Assembly: GCA_019649035.1 (NCBI GenBank)
Contig: BMAT01011765.1
Coordinates: 34,805-83,280 of the forward strand
From: Elysia marginata
Lineage: Eukaryota > Mollusca > Gastropoda > Plakobranchidae
Direction: 5' to 3'
Length of the DNA: 48,476 nt
The translations under genes were made by a program, and so were the position numbers. The notes beneath the pieces are model-generated. The model did not search any database, had not been told where the DNA came from, and saw only the letters and a program-made list of their open reading frames with translations. Below, piece by piece: positions 25,411 through 40,400 of the stretch (position 1 is its first letter; the number at the start of each line of letters is the position of its first letter).

Positions 25411-28400
25411 GTGAGGCCCTCATGCTTTGCAGTTCATTTTAATATGACCTAGTTTCTCCTAAATAATTATGATTGTTGAGATCATTTTGTACTAAGCAGT
25501 AACTGAAACCAACAGAATCTCAGTGTTCAAATATTTAGACTGCTAAATGTCACTGGTGCTGCGTTCTCTTTGTCGATATCTAGGACTATAAGTCCCATCA
25601 CTGTAAAACATAGTTTGGTGAAAGTACCCATCACCTTAAAATACTTCTTTTCAATATTGGAAAATTTTGAACTGATTTTCCTTTATTACATTCTAGATCT
25701 AGAACTTAAGTATTTATAAAAAGTTTTAGCTGAGTTTGCAGGAGTGTGGATGGAGAATGGAAAGAACAAAGACAATGTCACAGGAGGTAGCGTTTTATTT
25801 TTGTAGATTAAAATTTCTGAATGCATACATGAAACAGCTTCTTTCTTTATTTTATTTCAGATTGAAAGAAAACATCAAACGGTTTGGTAAGTGCCCTTAT
25901 ATTTTTTAATCTCACAAAAGCATTTACTTAAGGTCTTGGAAGAATCAATCTGTATTTCTTGATGCGGGTTGCACCAATTAAATCATCCTAAGGACTAAGA
26001 TAGAAAATTTCAAGACAATAATGCCATAAGGTATCAAAAGTTGAAATTCAACCTAGAGTGGCAAACTTGCTGGATGTAGTTTTGGCAAGAAAAATGCTCT
26101 TTTTGTATTTTGGATTAAACATGCAAGATTACTAAAAAAAAAATCAAGTGTGCTCTGAAAAAATAAAAGATGCATGTCATCTTGTCAAAATCCTTTTTTT
26201 TCCCTTTCAGGTACTGAAGCTAAGCCATATGTCAACACTGCAAGAGGAATTGGCGGGCTCTTAGCATGGAAGTCTCCTCCGTATACCCTTATCATGTTTA
26301 TTGTATGTGTTTCAGATAACTGAATTGTTCAGTAAATATACTGTGTCATTAAATTCAAGTTGGGTGTTAAGCAAATTTATTCTAGATCTATATTACATAA
26401 TTTTTATCTTTCGCCAGTGAGTCCAAGGGATCCTTGAATTTATTATGATGTGCCTCAGGAGTTAAGTATATGTTTCTCTTTTAATTAAAGCCGTGCCTTG
26501 GGAATATGAGTAATCACTGAATAATTCAGTGAATGCACATTATCCCTGTTTCCCTTGGAGACTTCAGGTAATCACTGAAATAATCAGGAATTACGCCACA
26601 CACCTATCAAATTTGTTCAGTTCCAAAAATTAGTGCCCTTCCTTCTGACAGAAATTACTTTCCACAGTATTCTACAATGTTTGGCTGGGAAGCTCATGCA
26701 GGACTTACTACCTCGTCTTTGCTGGTGGAAATGATTGCTTTTTCCTCTCCAACTCAAAGGGTTGCAAATTAGATCCAAGCTACCATTGATGGAACACCAA
26801 AAGTTTGTGTGGCACACGGTGTTCGACGTAAGGTTGAACATAAAAGCAAAGCAGCACAAAGTATTGATCTACCAGCAGAACCTTCCTCACCCACGGCAAC
26901 ACCATCTGCATATGATGGTAAAAACCCTTGAAATATTCAGTGATTACTTGTATTTTCTAGGTACATTTTGATGGAAAGAGAAAGATAAGCAAAAAAACAA
27001 GAGTCAAGTGGTTTGAAAATTTATACTTCAGAAAAAAATGCCTTTGAAGTTTGAGTGTTTGCGATGCTCTAAGCCACAGAGCTGGTCAAGACAGTCTGAA
27101 GGTGCTGTATAATGGAAAGCTTCTGCTACCCTCTCAGCTTCATTATAATATGACCACTTCACTCTTTATTACATGAGAAAACTAAAAATTGGCTTATCCA
27201 GAAAGATTTATTCAATGCAAAGGGAAAGGGGACAGGAGTATGAGAATCTACTTGACCTTCATGAGGATTAAGTCAATATCGACTTATCAGTTTCATTTTT
27301 GAAAAAAAACAACTATTACAAAGGGGAATGTTCTTGCAAATTAAGATCCACTCAAGCAAAAATTGACTCACCCAAAGTCAACTCAAGTGAAGTTGACTGT
27401 ATTTGATGTCATTGACGTGGAATCCTGAGTTATCTTGCAATAAAGCTCTAAGACTCTTGATGACTTAGAGAAAGTTGAATGATTTTTAACTTTTTAAGCT
27501 TTCACCTCCTGACATTCTTTATGGTTCTAGATCTCGTCTCCTGAGCTGAAAACATTGAATTGTGTAGCAGTGTTCGTAATAAGCCAACAAAATAAAAACA
27601 AAGATTTTAAAAAAGAAATCTGAATCTCTATATTGCTGTACTTTACTTCGGCCTAGCCCTACTTCAAAAGCCGAGCTGCTGTGCTGGTTACAATTAATTC
27701 ACCAGGGCTCAAACGCTGCCATGTATTCGTATAATGAATTTTGATATTTTTTTTGTGTGCAGGTTTACATGTACTCAGCCTGGCAAGGCTGGCTCTTGCC
27801 TGCCCTTCTTTTCTGCCTTTCTTTCAGACTCTTTGTTAATTACCTGCGCTACAGGTGAGTCTGCTCTTAACCACCTAGAGTTTAAAAAAATTAAGTTGTT
27901 GATATTAAAAAAAAAATCCTGAAAACTTCATGTGAATCAACTATCCAAGAATTGAGTATAGTAGCTACATAATTAAGGTTAGCTGAATGCAAAAAACAAA
28001 TTTATCAAAGGTCAAGAGACATTAAATAAAATATCCTGACAAATCAGCTGTTTTGTTAAAACTAGCTTCTCTTAATAACTGCTTGCTTAATTTAAATGAT
28101 TTAAGCAGGAAGAAGTAGCGATGTATGTTGATTTTAAACAATTTTCTTGTCTTGGTTTATCTTTAGCCAAAATTTACAATATTGTCTATAATTATTTCTT
28201 AGATGTACATAAATTTTTTGCCCCTTTAGCTTTAGTAAAAACTCGTTTTGTATAATTATTATTGCTTTTATGGATTTGATTGGTAGAGATTCATTTCAGA
28301 AAGCAAAACTATACATGCAAGAATGGCACAAGATATCTCAATAACTTATATCAAGGAATATTTTTTATCTTATATTTTCCATGGTCCTACATTGAAATAT

Positions 28401-31400
28401 TTTGAAAAGTTTACAAATTGCAAATTATTTATTTAATATTGTAGAACACGATCAGTTTATAATTTCACTGTGCAGCAAAAACAGTCTTCATCAAACCAAG
28501 GTATGGTCTTACTTTATCTACACAGAGGGTGGAATGTCAGCTTCAATTTCTTTGAGACAGTAGAAGAAACCAAGGTAAAGTCAGATCCTTTAACAAAATG
28601 AATAAAGCGTTAACATTTTTTACCATTACATGTAAGCCATATTAAGTTATAAGGTGCACAATCAAATGTCTCAATAGAGTTTAAAAAATGACTATTTACA
28701 ATAAATAAGTATTAAATGTATGAATTGACTGGCATTCAAATACATTTTACTATAACTATGAGTAGAACCAAACCTTCTTGTAGAAATTTGTTATCTTAAA
28801 AATACATATTTGGACATTTTAATTTGCCTATAAAAATCGTGATTTTAAAAAAAAAATAGTATACATGTGGGATATTCCTCCCGGTTTTATCTTTCAATGA
28901 CTGCTACTTTAAATTAATCAGATTTCCAACTATAAACTGATGCAAATAAAATTGTTCTAATTTACCTTTAAAGTCAAACTTTCAAAAAAGTTTTTTTTTT
29001 TCAAAATACTATAGGCCCATTTAAAGTGTTTCCAGATCTGTCTTAAACTTAGACCTTTATAAAAAGAGGTTTATATCATGCATCTTCTTTGTATGTTGTT
29101 CCAGGAAGCTGAAGATAAAGAGTTAGGAGTCTCGGACAGGCTCAACCTGGTGGTCAGTGTGGCCAGGAGGGTTCAGAACTTTCTTGGGGAAGTTGCAGAC
29201 AGTTTGGAGAAAGTCAAGAGGTATGCTGGGCCAAGTGATAGTTATATGATTATTATGGTTTGCCTTCATGATGAATATAATGTTGATCTGTAAGCTGTAA
29301 GGTACATTTATTAAGTGCATTTTCACTTTTAAAAGATGCTCAATGTGTATCTCATGAAGGTGCTACTGATCAAATCATTAAGTTAAGTGAAGCACATTAC
29401 ATAAAGGTGCCATAACTTAACACACAATCTGCATTACATTACACAAAAGTAATATAACTAAAATCAGAGCACTGCAAAGAAAAACTGCTCATTGCATGAA
29501 GAGACTGATGATTCGCAAAGAAAATGTCTTTGGTATTATGTAATTTTGTGTTTGTTTTGCATTTATTAATTATTTAAGGCTACCCAGGGTCTCTGGAAAG
29601 GTGCTTGGCTCTTGACCATTAGATATGGTGTTTCAACTTTGAATGTGTGGAAGCTGCAATGCCTAAACTTGGAGAAATATTCTTTGCTACTACTATTCTT
29701 CCACTCCACAAAGAAAACTTAGTTATGAGTATAGAAGCCTCTGACTAATAGATATGTAAATGTGTTTTAATATTTTCTTATCCCAAAGGCTATACCAATA
29801 AATACTGTCTTTAGAATTCGGAAACAAATGTTAAAATCCAGAAACAAGTTTTATTGTGACTGTCTCATCATTTCATTTTACAATTCTGTTGAAGAAATGT
29901 AAACTGTAAGTCATGTGTTACAGCGCTTGATGTTTTAATTATAGTTTTGAATAATAAATTTAATGCTATGCTTTTTGTAGTCAAGAAATAACTCCTCGCT
30001 ATTTTGTTTTTGAACAGGTAGTACTATTCTGTATTTCATTCAAAATTTTATTGTCTAGGGCATACAATTTTTGTAAGTTTAATAATCATTGTTTCAACCT
30101 TATTTTGTCCACTCTGCCAGTGTACTCACCTGGCGTCATCCAGAGGCCAGTCGCCAGCTTTTCCTTACACTTTCCTCTGCCTTTATTGCATCCTGTATCC
30201 TGCCTACAGAACAAATACTCTACTACGCAGGTAACTGATGAGCTAACTCATTAACTTCCAAGTGTTAAAGATTCACAAAACATTTCATTTCTGTTTGCTA
30301 TCAGATTTTGCCTGAAATTGAAGTGTGGTTTTCCAAACCCAGTTTTTGCACTTTAGTTGAACTCAGAGTTACACCTCTTACATGATTCTTTATATCAAGG
30401 TAAACATGATTATACCGCATGTTACACCAAAAGTTAATAAAAGGCCTCTATATCTACCGTCCAAAGGTAAAACCTAGTACGGTAACTCTGAAATTTTTAA
30501 AAATTGAGATGACCACATATATTGGCTTTGGTTTGCTATGCTCAACTCGATTATGCCCTTGCTTGGGTAGTTTTAAATGTACATAAAATTTGTTTTCATT
30601 AAAAAGTTTTGAAATAATAGCATTTTACAACCTTTTTGTGGATTTTCTCAAAATGTACTCAAGACTAGTTATTAAGTTTTACTTTTGGACAGTAGGTATG
30701 TCATAATATCATGCATATTTTTGGAAAGACGAAGGGGAAAAATGTGAAGCTATCCTTGATTTTCTCTAAAATTAGAAAAAATGCCACTACAGAGTTTTGG
30801 AAAACCTCTGCTCATTTGATATGTGGAAAAATATTCTTCAATGCTGGTTACAGGTATAGCAAAAACTAAAGATTGAGCATATTGATTCTTTTTGTTTGAA
30901 ATGCATTATTGTTTCTTTAGCCTGATTTTTACACATGAAATTTTTTTTTCTCATTCTCAGGAATACTTTTGGGGTTCAAATTGTTTCTCATTGATTATGT
31001 GTACAATCGATTTCCACGAGTGAAGAGGAAGTACGATAGCACATACAGGCTATGGCAAGAGTTACCCACAGACATTCAGTACGAGAAAAGATGTGTAAAA
31101 AGTGAGATTGACAAGGTATAATTGCCCTGAATAATTTTCTTCTTCAGTACCGGTTTTTAGATCCACTTAAATGTTATATGAGAGCTTTCCAGCCCCACAG
31201 ACCTAAATATGAATGTTAAAATATATCAGTTAAAGCATATGTAACAAATTTGTAGAGTGATGAATTTAATTGTTGTGAAATAGGCCTACAATTTTCAAGT
31301 AAAATTTGTCATTGTAAGCAGTATTACCTCCATTTTATATTCTTGACGATTTTCCTAGATGACTTGCATGAAATTTTTAACTGTGAATTTTCACTTAATT

Positions 31401-34400
31401 CATTGTCTCAGGTCTTTTTTTGTCATGGTTTGATGGATTTTTCAGTATACAATATATACCCTTAAATACTCCCAGACTTTATCACAATGCAGGTCTTTAA
31501 TTTCAGCGGATAAATTATATTGACTATTTCAGCACCATATCAACAAAAAAGAAGGCCTACATTAATGCTATTACTATGTATCACAAAATGATTTTGAAAG
31601 CTAAAGGTATTATAACTTAAACTATCATCTTTCCAAGGAAATTCTAAGTAGTTCTAGATAAAAATTTTTAACTAGTTTTGCACTTTACTCAACGTCAATA
31701 TCAATCTTTTTATTCGCCCAAATGACAAGTTTGTAGCACAAATGAGGACCACACTATAAATTGCCAAATTAAAGTTTTGGTGTTCAGTTGTAGGTCTTTT
31801 GCCAAGACTTTGATGCACCTGCTGGAGCTCAGTGTGAATAATTTACATACACAAAAAATGAAGATTGATTGCACATGTAAAATTTATTGCATGCAAATGA
31901 TTTGATATTTCATCTTTACCATAAATTAAAATGAGGACTGCAAATCTTTGTGAGGGAGCAAGCATCACTTTGTGTTACCCAGTATTACTGAAAAGATTTG
32001 TTTCTATGATAGTTGTAGAATTTCCAGGAATAACAATGTCTATGCTTGTTATATTTTTTATAAAATCTGTATTCTTTTTCCCTCTGCTCATGAAACTACA
32101 ATGACAGTACATCTTGCCTCAGAGTACATGGAGTGGAGACACACATGTAGATGCTAAGAGTGAGCAGGTCTCCACAGATGACCGCTCTTTCTGTGAGCTT
32201 TTCTCTCTCCCGGAGTCAGAGTGCCCCCTGCCAGGTGAAAGATTCAGCTCCCAATCTTCGTTGTGTGAGCTTACAGTAGTGTTTACAGTTGTTGGTTCTA
32301 ACATAAATTGTTTGGTTAGAAAAGGAAAGTTGTGCAAATCCTGAAAATAGAAAGAAAAACGGTATGTCTTGCAAGCAGTGAAAATGATTTGGATGTTGCA
32401 AATTTCCCATTTTAAGGCATTAATATATTGACCCTGCCTTTTTCTGAGCTTCTATACATTAAAAATATTATTGCATTAAATTATCAAAATTGTGTGGAAA
32501 GCTATTGGAATATACTCTGATTTAATTAAGAGAACTAAATTTACTTTTAACAGGTGTTTTCTTAAATGATAAATTCAGACATACAACTGATTTGCCCTGG
32601 TTGCGAGACGTATATGTTTTTAGCTTTTTTGGATTATGGGATTATATTACTGTAACTTAGGCAACCAACGTTGTCACATCACAATAAGGAGAAATGAAAA
32701 GCGCCATTAAACAGTTGTAGATAGAATAAACTACAGAGCAGGTGCTCAGATAGGTATAATATATATTTTGAAAATGTAGGGTGCAGAGAGGCATTTCGAA
32801 GTTAAAAGTAAACTGGAATATTTGGTATTTCAATTAATTGGATCATGAATCTATTTTTCACTTATTCAAATGAATGAGAGAAACTGTTTAAAAGTGTGAA
32901 GTTCTTTAATGATAAACTTTTTTTACCAGGCTGGCATGGTGGGCGAAGGTGCACTCTAATTAATAGAGAAAAATCTCTGACAGCTGCCTTCAAAAACGGC
33001 AAACTTTTCCTTACACACAGGTAAGTTTACAGATAATTGGGCTCCTTTTATTTCTGATTTCAATAAAGTCAGTATAATGGGTGTGTACCAGTGCTACATA
33101 ATAATAAGAATAAGTTTATTTTTATAGCCCCTTCTCTTAAAAGGAGCTCTTAGTGCTTCACTTAAAATCTTAACAAACTTAGATCTAAGAACTAAAAAGC
33201 TTACAAATATATCGCATATTTTAAAACGCACATAAAATTGCATGTTAAATATAAATTGGCCATTAAAAGTATATAAATAAAGTCATAGTCATACAGTGAA
33301 TATAAGAATACACAAAATTCATTAAAAAAATTAATTTTCAAAGGCTAGGAAAAAGAGGTGAGTTTTCAAATTAAATTTAAAAGATGGTAGCGTCTTTACA
33401 TTTTAAAGAGGAGATGGAAAATTTGTTCAATATTTTTGCTCCTTGATAAGTAATCGCTCTTTACCAAAACTGTTCAGGTTAAAACAAGGTTTATGAAGTA
33501 TGTTTTTCAAAGAAGATCTTAAATTTCGTGTAGGGATATAGGGTTTGGTTGAATCTTTGAATAGGATGCAATTTTATAACGTATTTGTGATGCAATTGGC
33601 TACCAATGCAGGTCTTATAGGACGGGTGAGATATGGTCTTTTTCTGATGATTTCAAAATGAGCCAGCAGAATTGTTTTGAACTTTTTGTTATTGATTAAG
33701 CTTGTTTTCAGTAGCACCAACCCAAAGGGAATTACAATAGTCTAGTCTTGACAATTCCAGAGTACAAGCTAGTTGTTTGCACTTTCTTTTGTTAAATTTT
33801 GTCTAATTTGTGAAATTCTACAAAGTTCTAAATAACGGTTTTTAAAAAAAAATGAGACATTTCATTATCTGATGTAAGATTAGAGTTCATACAAACACCC
33901 AGGTTTTTTATCCTCTTAGAAATCAGAATATATTCACCGGACAGTTCTTAAATTTGGTGTGCAAACACAACCATGATGTCTGTCTTGTCCCTTTTAAGTT
34001 TAACCCCACCAAACCGGATTCTCGGTATACAGGGAATAGGTTAAATCACTTACTACCAGATTCCCGGTATTCCGGGATTCAGGGGTGTAATTTAAAACGT
34101 CTGCCATAGTCTACAAATAATCGGCCAAACACTGGACTTTTCCTGTTCACTAGAGCTCAGATGTTTACAAATGGCTTCCCTGCATAATTTTCGCTGTGAT
34201 TTTTTGATATTTTGACGAATTTTCACCATGAAGCGAGCCTGGAGCAACCAGAGCCGTTGTCTAGGAAACGACAACAAAGGCTGTTTTCAAGAAACGATGT
34301 CTTTGCAGCAAATTATTGATTCTGAATCTGATGAACGTGAATTTGATCAGGAGTACCCCTAGATCTACAGTGATGAATCTAGTGCAAGCGATTTAGATCT

Positions 34401-37400
34401 AAACCTCGATTAGACCGTTGATAGTTCTAGACCTAGATCTAGTTCTACAGATGAACCTAGATCTAGACCTGAGGATCTAAGTGGACTTAGTGGTGGAAGA
34501 GATAGGCCTAGGCTGATTGAAGAAAATTTATACGGCGGATAGGCCTTTACTAAGCCAGCATCTAGCTTTACTGTGTTTCTAAGGATTGGAAGTGTAAACA
34601 TTCCTGAAGAAGTAAGTGAAGGCATGCAGTTTCACAAATTCAGTTGTTTTGCTCAGGAGCCCAGGTGGGAGGGGTTGTAAGCTGCAGGGGCAGAGGGATG
34701 AGAGGGTTAAGTTTGTTTGAAAACATCCAGGCTAAGGCCAAGACTTCACTTATACAGTTTTGAATAGAATTACATAAGATGACAAAATTATCATTTTTTG
34801 CTGATTTGTACAACTGGGTGTTGTCAGCATGTAATTGATAACGAAAACTATGTTTAGTAAGGACACTAGAAATTTCTTGGGAATACAGTGAGAACAGAAT
34901 GGGCCCAAGGATAGATCCCTGAGGAACACCGTATCTAAGAAAACTTTTCTCAGACTGATATCCTCTGAAATTGTAAAAATGCAAGATGCAAGCCTGCCTT
35001 TGTAAGTTAGGCTGAGATATTTGACATTTTGAATCAGAGGTTTAAAATTTGACACAATGCTTTCTTTGCTCAAAGTTGAAAGGTTTGGATGTTTTTTTTT
35101 CTTCACAATTATAGAATCTTTAAATTAAAGAAGTAATTGCTGAAAATTAAAAAAAAGGTATTGTACCTGGCAGGTTATGTATTTTAGCCATTGTGCATTT
35201 TCCTTCAAATATTAACTTGGTATTAAAAAAATTTTTTTCAAGTCCCTACCTAAGAACTTTGAATAGGCATTCTATGGCATCTACACATACTGCAAGATTC
35301 TACAACCGCAAGGCTGCCAACGAATAATAGTTTCAGTATTTTAGAGAACCCAAATGCTTTGGAAAATACTGAATTGAGGGATTCAAAGTATTGGAGCCAT
35401 TTGATGAGGGGTTGGCACTTCTGCATTCTGTATGATTTTTCCAGACTGCTACCAATATGTTTGTAGTAATTTTTGATTAAATTTTTTGTCAAGATATTAT
35501 GCTGAATGTTAGAATCTTTAAAATGATGTGCAAATTGTGCTGTTTTTTACTGGAAATGTTTTTTACTTAAATTTGAACAGAGATGTTTAGACAATAGTCA
35601 TGTTTGAGTGCTTTCTATGAGATCTGCTGACAAAGGTGTCAAAATTGATTCTATATTTTTCTCAGCTTTCTTTGTTTTGAGAGAACAAAAGTGCCTTCAC
35701 CAAAAAACATTGTCATCCCACTCACAGATATTGCACGTCTCGAAAAGGTAAATTCCCTATGTTTATGTTGCCTGCAGCATTGGAATAAATACAAAAAAGA
35801 TGATTACATGTTTATGCGGCTCACGCTTCATTTAATTTTTTCTCTGGGCAAGTTCTAGATATTTGTTTTGGAGACAAAACATACACCTATCAAATAATAA
35901 AAAAGATCTATAAAATAAATTTTAAAGAAACCTCCCATTTAAAAAAAAAATAGAAAAAAAGTACTCTTATTTCCTTTCCTCATGGCCTCATTTACCAAGT
36001 GCATCACCCTTTTTCCATTGTTTCTTTGTGAATGTAAATTTTTTTAAACATTTCATCAGTAACTTTGCAGTTTTTCAAAGCCCATTAATAAAAAACAAAA
36101 AAAAAACAACAAAAAAACCCCCCAAACCTTATGAGTTTATATCAGAGTATAATGTGACCATTTCAGGCAAAACCATATGGGTGGATTCCTGGAGGTGGCA
36201 TGGCTATAGAGATTGCTGTTGTTGGCACTGAGAAGGTGAGTTTTACATTATAAAATAATGCATGTTTAAAGATCACCTCCCTTTATTCAGTTTCCAAACT
36301 AAGTGTAAGAAAGTTTTTTGTGGGCAATAAAAACATACTCAGAACTCAGTAAGATTTCATAGTCATCTTTGAAATGAAAAATAATCCAAAATTTGTTAAG
36401 TTTAAAATAATAATGGAAAGCTGATCAGAAATATGATTTTTGAACTCAATATGATCTGAACAGTGAAAATCTTTATATATTTCCACGCCCTATTCATTCA
36501 AGCTAGATAGAGACAAGTACATTATTCACTAAGGCTCAGTTGTGTAGTGAAATGTAACATTTGAAATGATTGAAATAAACTTGACTTAGTGGCGAGGTGG
36601 GTGCCGAAGGCAGATATTTCAAGCATTTCCACATAAAGCTTCCAATGCTAATTTCATACCTTCACCTGCCTCCACTATTTATTCTGGCGTATGGTATGCA
36701 GCTTATGCCAGACAACCAGTATTGCTTCCTTGCTTCTGGCATAAACAAAAAAGGAAACAAAAAAAAAAAGAGCTTGCTGCCTCAGCTTCTATACATATAT
36801 ATTTTTATCTTCATCCCTTTTAAAATATGTTTGTATGTTCCCCTTATGCAAATCTCTCTTACTCCCAGACTTTACTTTGGCCATCATTTAATTTAACTTA
36901 AAAAAATTATCCCAAATTTATTTACTAGGAAACATTTAGAATTTCGATTATTTCAAATATATAGACCATATTTTACTATTATTATTTTAGTATTATTACA
37001 TGCTGTAAATAGAAATTTTTGGCCAGAAGCAGTCAACAAGTTGAGAATGTCTCAGTATATAAATAACAACAACAACAAAAGACAAATAAAAAATGGATGC
37101 TTAATACTTGTTCTATAAAATCTAATAGGCCTTCTGTGTTCAAGCTATATTACATTTTTCATCTGTGCCATCTATGAGGATACTATTTTTTGTTTTTAAA
37201 AATTGTATAAGACTTCCCTTGAACTTTAGATTTTTAAATTAATAGCAGCATTGTTATTTATACTTACGTTTCACACAAAGACTTACTGTTGATAAAGAAT
37301 ATTTTTATATCATTTTTCAAAACTCTGTTGTCAGTTATAAATTCAATCTGTTCGACTTACTAGGGCTGTGATTTAAAAAAAAAATACCAATATAATATAT

Positions 37401-40400
37401 GTTAAAAATATCTCTCAAACAAATTTTACAAAAGGCTTGTAAGAAAAGTACTGTCAAACTGTGTTTTCTTGTCCAGTGAGAACACTATTGTTGTGCATTT
37501 GATGCTGTAAATTATTTCTTAATTGTTACAAACATTATATTTATGGTTTTCCTCAATTTAATTCTTTCTATACAAATGTGTTTGCTGCTTATAAACCCAA
37601 CCACTCATTTATGCCTATGCATCAAACAAGAAGACTTCTCATTTATTTTACTACAAAGTTTCAAACTAGATCAACATTCATGTCATCCCTTCCCTACCAG
37701 CCTTACATTTTTGGAACCATATTAAATCGTGATGAGGCCTATGAAAACATCATAGCGGCAGGCCGTAAGGCTGGTTTGACATGGTCATGTCAACCACTTC
37801 CTGCCCTAGGGCATGCTGGCAGCGGCCCTCCATCTCCAACACTTCACCATTCTTCTTGCCACTCATCTCCAGCAGCCGATTAACTGTAAATATCGAGTGT
37901 CATAGAAATCTTAAGTTTTCTCTTTGGTCTCTTTTGGTGCCTCCAGATGCTTTAGGTGTTTTTGAATTTAGACTAATGCCTTGGTTACTGTGTTTTGCTC
38001 CAGTATATGTTTGGCTATGGTTTTCCTCTTTTTTTCTTTGGTTTGTTGTAATTTGGTGTTTCTGAATCTTGCTTAGCTGAGGTTGTTTAACAGTATTTCT
38101 GCTTAAACCATGGTAAGCATACAAGAATTTAATAAATTAATTTCTTTACTCATGCATTTGATGAGAGTACATATTTGACTTGAATTGAAAAAAAAAAAAA
38201 CAACTCTAGGAAGTTAAGTAAAATAATCAAAGACAAGGTGATAATACTTCAATGTTAATGTACAAGGTTATTTTTTCCTGTGCATGAGACAGTGAAAAAA
38301 AATTTTTTTTGGTTTATAAGTTCATTATATGTATAATGCTATATACAAGACAAAAATAAATACGAACACTGAAAAATAATTTACATAATAGTGCAGTATT
38401 TGCCAATTCATTTTTTGGCAAACTTTTCTCTTTATCAATATTCCAGACTTACAGCATGTCTGTGATCCATAAACAATAGTTTATATAACTATTTTTTCTT
38501 TTAATGTTTGTTTATGTGTTGTGTGGCATCAATGTATTATGAAAGCTGTCAAAGAATTGGAGATAAAGCCCATCTGCTAACAGACACCAATCTTACCTGA
38601 CAAAATGCCACTCTCTCTGCCGTATTTTCTTACTAAAAATCTTACACAAATTTACAAAGAACACTTTAGAATCTCTTAGGGATGCCAGACAAGACTTAAA
38701 ACCATTCAGAAGCTAATATGAAGGAAGTGGAATATTTTGTTTTAATTTAAGAGAACACGCAAAGAAGATAAACCTTTTTTATACAAAAAAAATTAAAACT
38801 CCTCAATTGTGATAGCAAGATCATTTGAGATATATTTGTTTGAAATTTGAACACAGTGATACTCATCGGCTGGGTTGAAATCTTGATGAGGGCAAAACTT
38901 AGACTCTTTTCAGTTATCTATCTTTATTTTTCATTGTAGGAAAATATTGTTAAAAAACCTTGTTCAATAGATTGAGTTTTTAAAAAAGTAGGCGCTTGAA
39001 AGTCTCAGTGATCTTTTAACAGCCTATTTCTTCTTTATTATTATGCCATTGACTAATTTTAAAAAGTCCTACTCAATGCTTGAGGTACATTGCATTTTGC
39101 AAGAATCAGCATCACATTTAGTGAATTTTTAACGTTTTATATATCTTTCTTATTTTTTTTATCTGATGTTGAAATTGAGAAAATTGACTTTTACTATCAA
39201 TGTGTAAATGTAAAAAAAAATTCTCAGTATTTATTGAAAGTTAATGGTGTATTTCATCACATACAACCATGAAATGTTTAAAATAATGGCTCCAACTGAG
39301 ATTTCCACCAGAGGATTGGTTGGCAATATCTTTAAAACCTCTCTCGATTTTGGTATTTTAGTACTAGAATACAAACATACCTGAGGACCTATGTCAAGCG
39401 GAAAGTACTGAAATAAGCCCATGACTGGGAGGTAAATGTACTGAGTCACCTTTTTTTCTATCAAAATATGAGATATTGTGTTGGAGCATAAAGTCAAAAC
39501 TTTCCTGATAATTATTTATATATTAATAATGAGACTATTCAAATACATTACTGACTGTTAGGTATAGCAACTTTAGCAAGCACCTAGTCATATACACGAG
39601 TCCCATGAGTATATCCAATCTTTGTAGGATCTTGTTCTTGTAGTCGGTATTGAAATGCTTTAGAAAATATTGAAATCAGGGTGTCAAAGTTCTGGAGCCA
39701 ATTGATCAGGGATTGGCAGCCCTGAATGTTAAGTGTTTCCTTTTTTTCTCTTGAAAATAGACCTCACTGATACTGAACTATTTAAATCCACTAAAAACGA
39801 TATAACAATTTTTTTACTGCTTTTTGGAGCAGCTTTCAAACAATGCATGCATATCTCCAAATGTTGGAATTCTAGAGATGGACTCATTTTTTGTGGGAGT
39901 GCATGAAGCTTATACCTTTTTTATGTTGTAGTTTTTAGACGTTCCCCCCCTCTCTTTCTTTGTCTCTGTGTCAAATTTTTAAAATGCGTTTTGACACTCA
40001 GCTTGCATTTTGCCTTCTTCAGCATCTCCTCTTTGGGGTTTTTGTGGTGCTTGCCAGACTTTTTTTTTCATGAAACCATGTCTACAGTGTAACTTTTACA
40101 CTTACCTTGAATTGAAAGTTATTTCAACTGTGTTCTGATTTCAGCAAGTGTTGAACAAGGAAGAGATTGTGGTATACATTAATTTTTATCTGAACTAAAT
40201 CAAACCACAGTCTTTTTTTCTTTTTTAAACCAAATGAACAGTTTTTTTGGTTTAAAGACACAATAAAACCGAAAGAAAACTTGTTGCCTTCACACTTTCT
40301 GTTTTCCTAAAAATTATTCGGTTTGGTTATTTAAAGGCAGTTTTACCCTGATGCTCATTTTAAGTTAGTAGGGCTTTTTGCATATCAAATTTATGTTTCC

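Noticed and set aside
32119..32337. Minus-strand open frames over GRAMD4 exon 13
   Set aside because: Shadow of the real plus-strand exon, which has fitting splice sites and conserved GRAM sequence.
35250..35492. 80-codon minus-strand open frame
   Set aside because: It overlaps the short dispersed repeat shared with 39651–39718 and has no domain.
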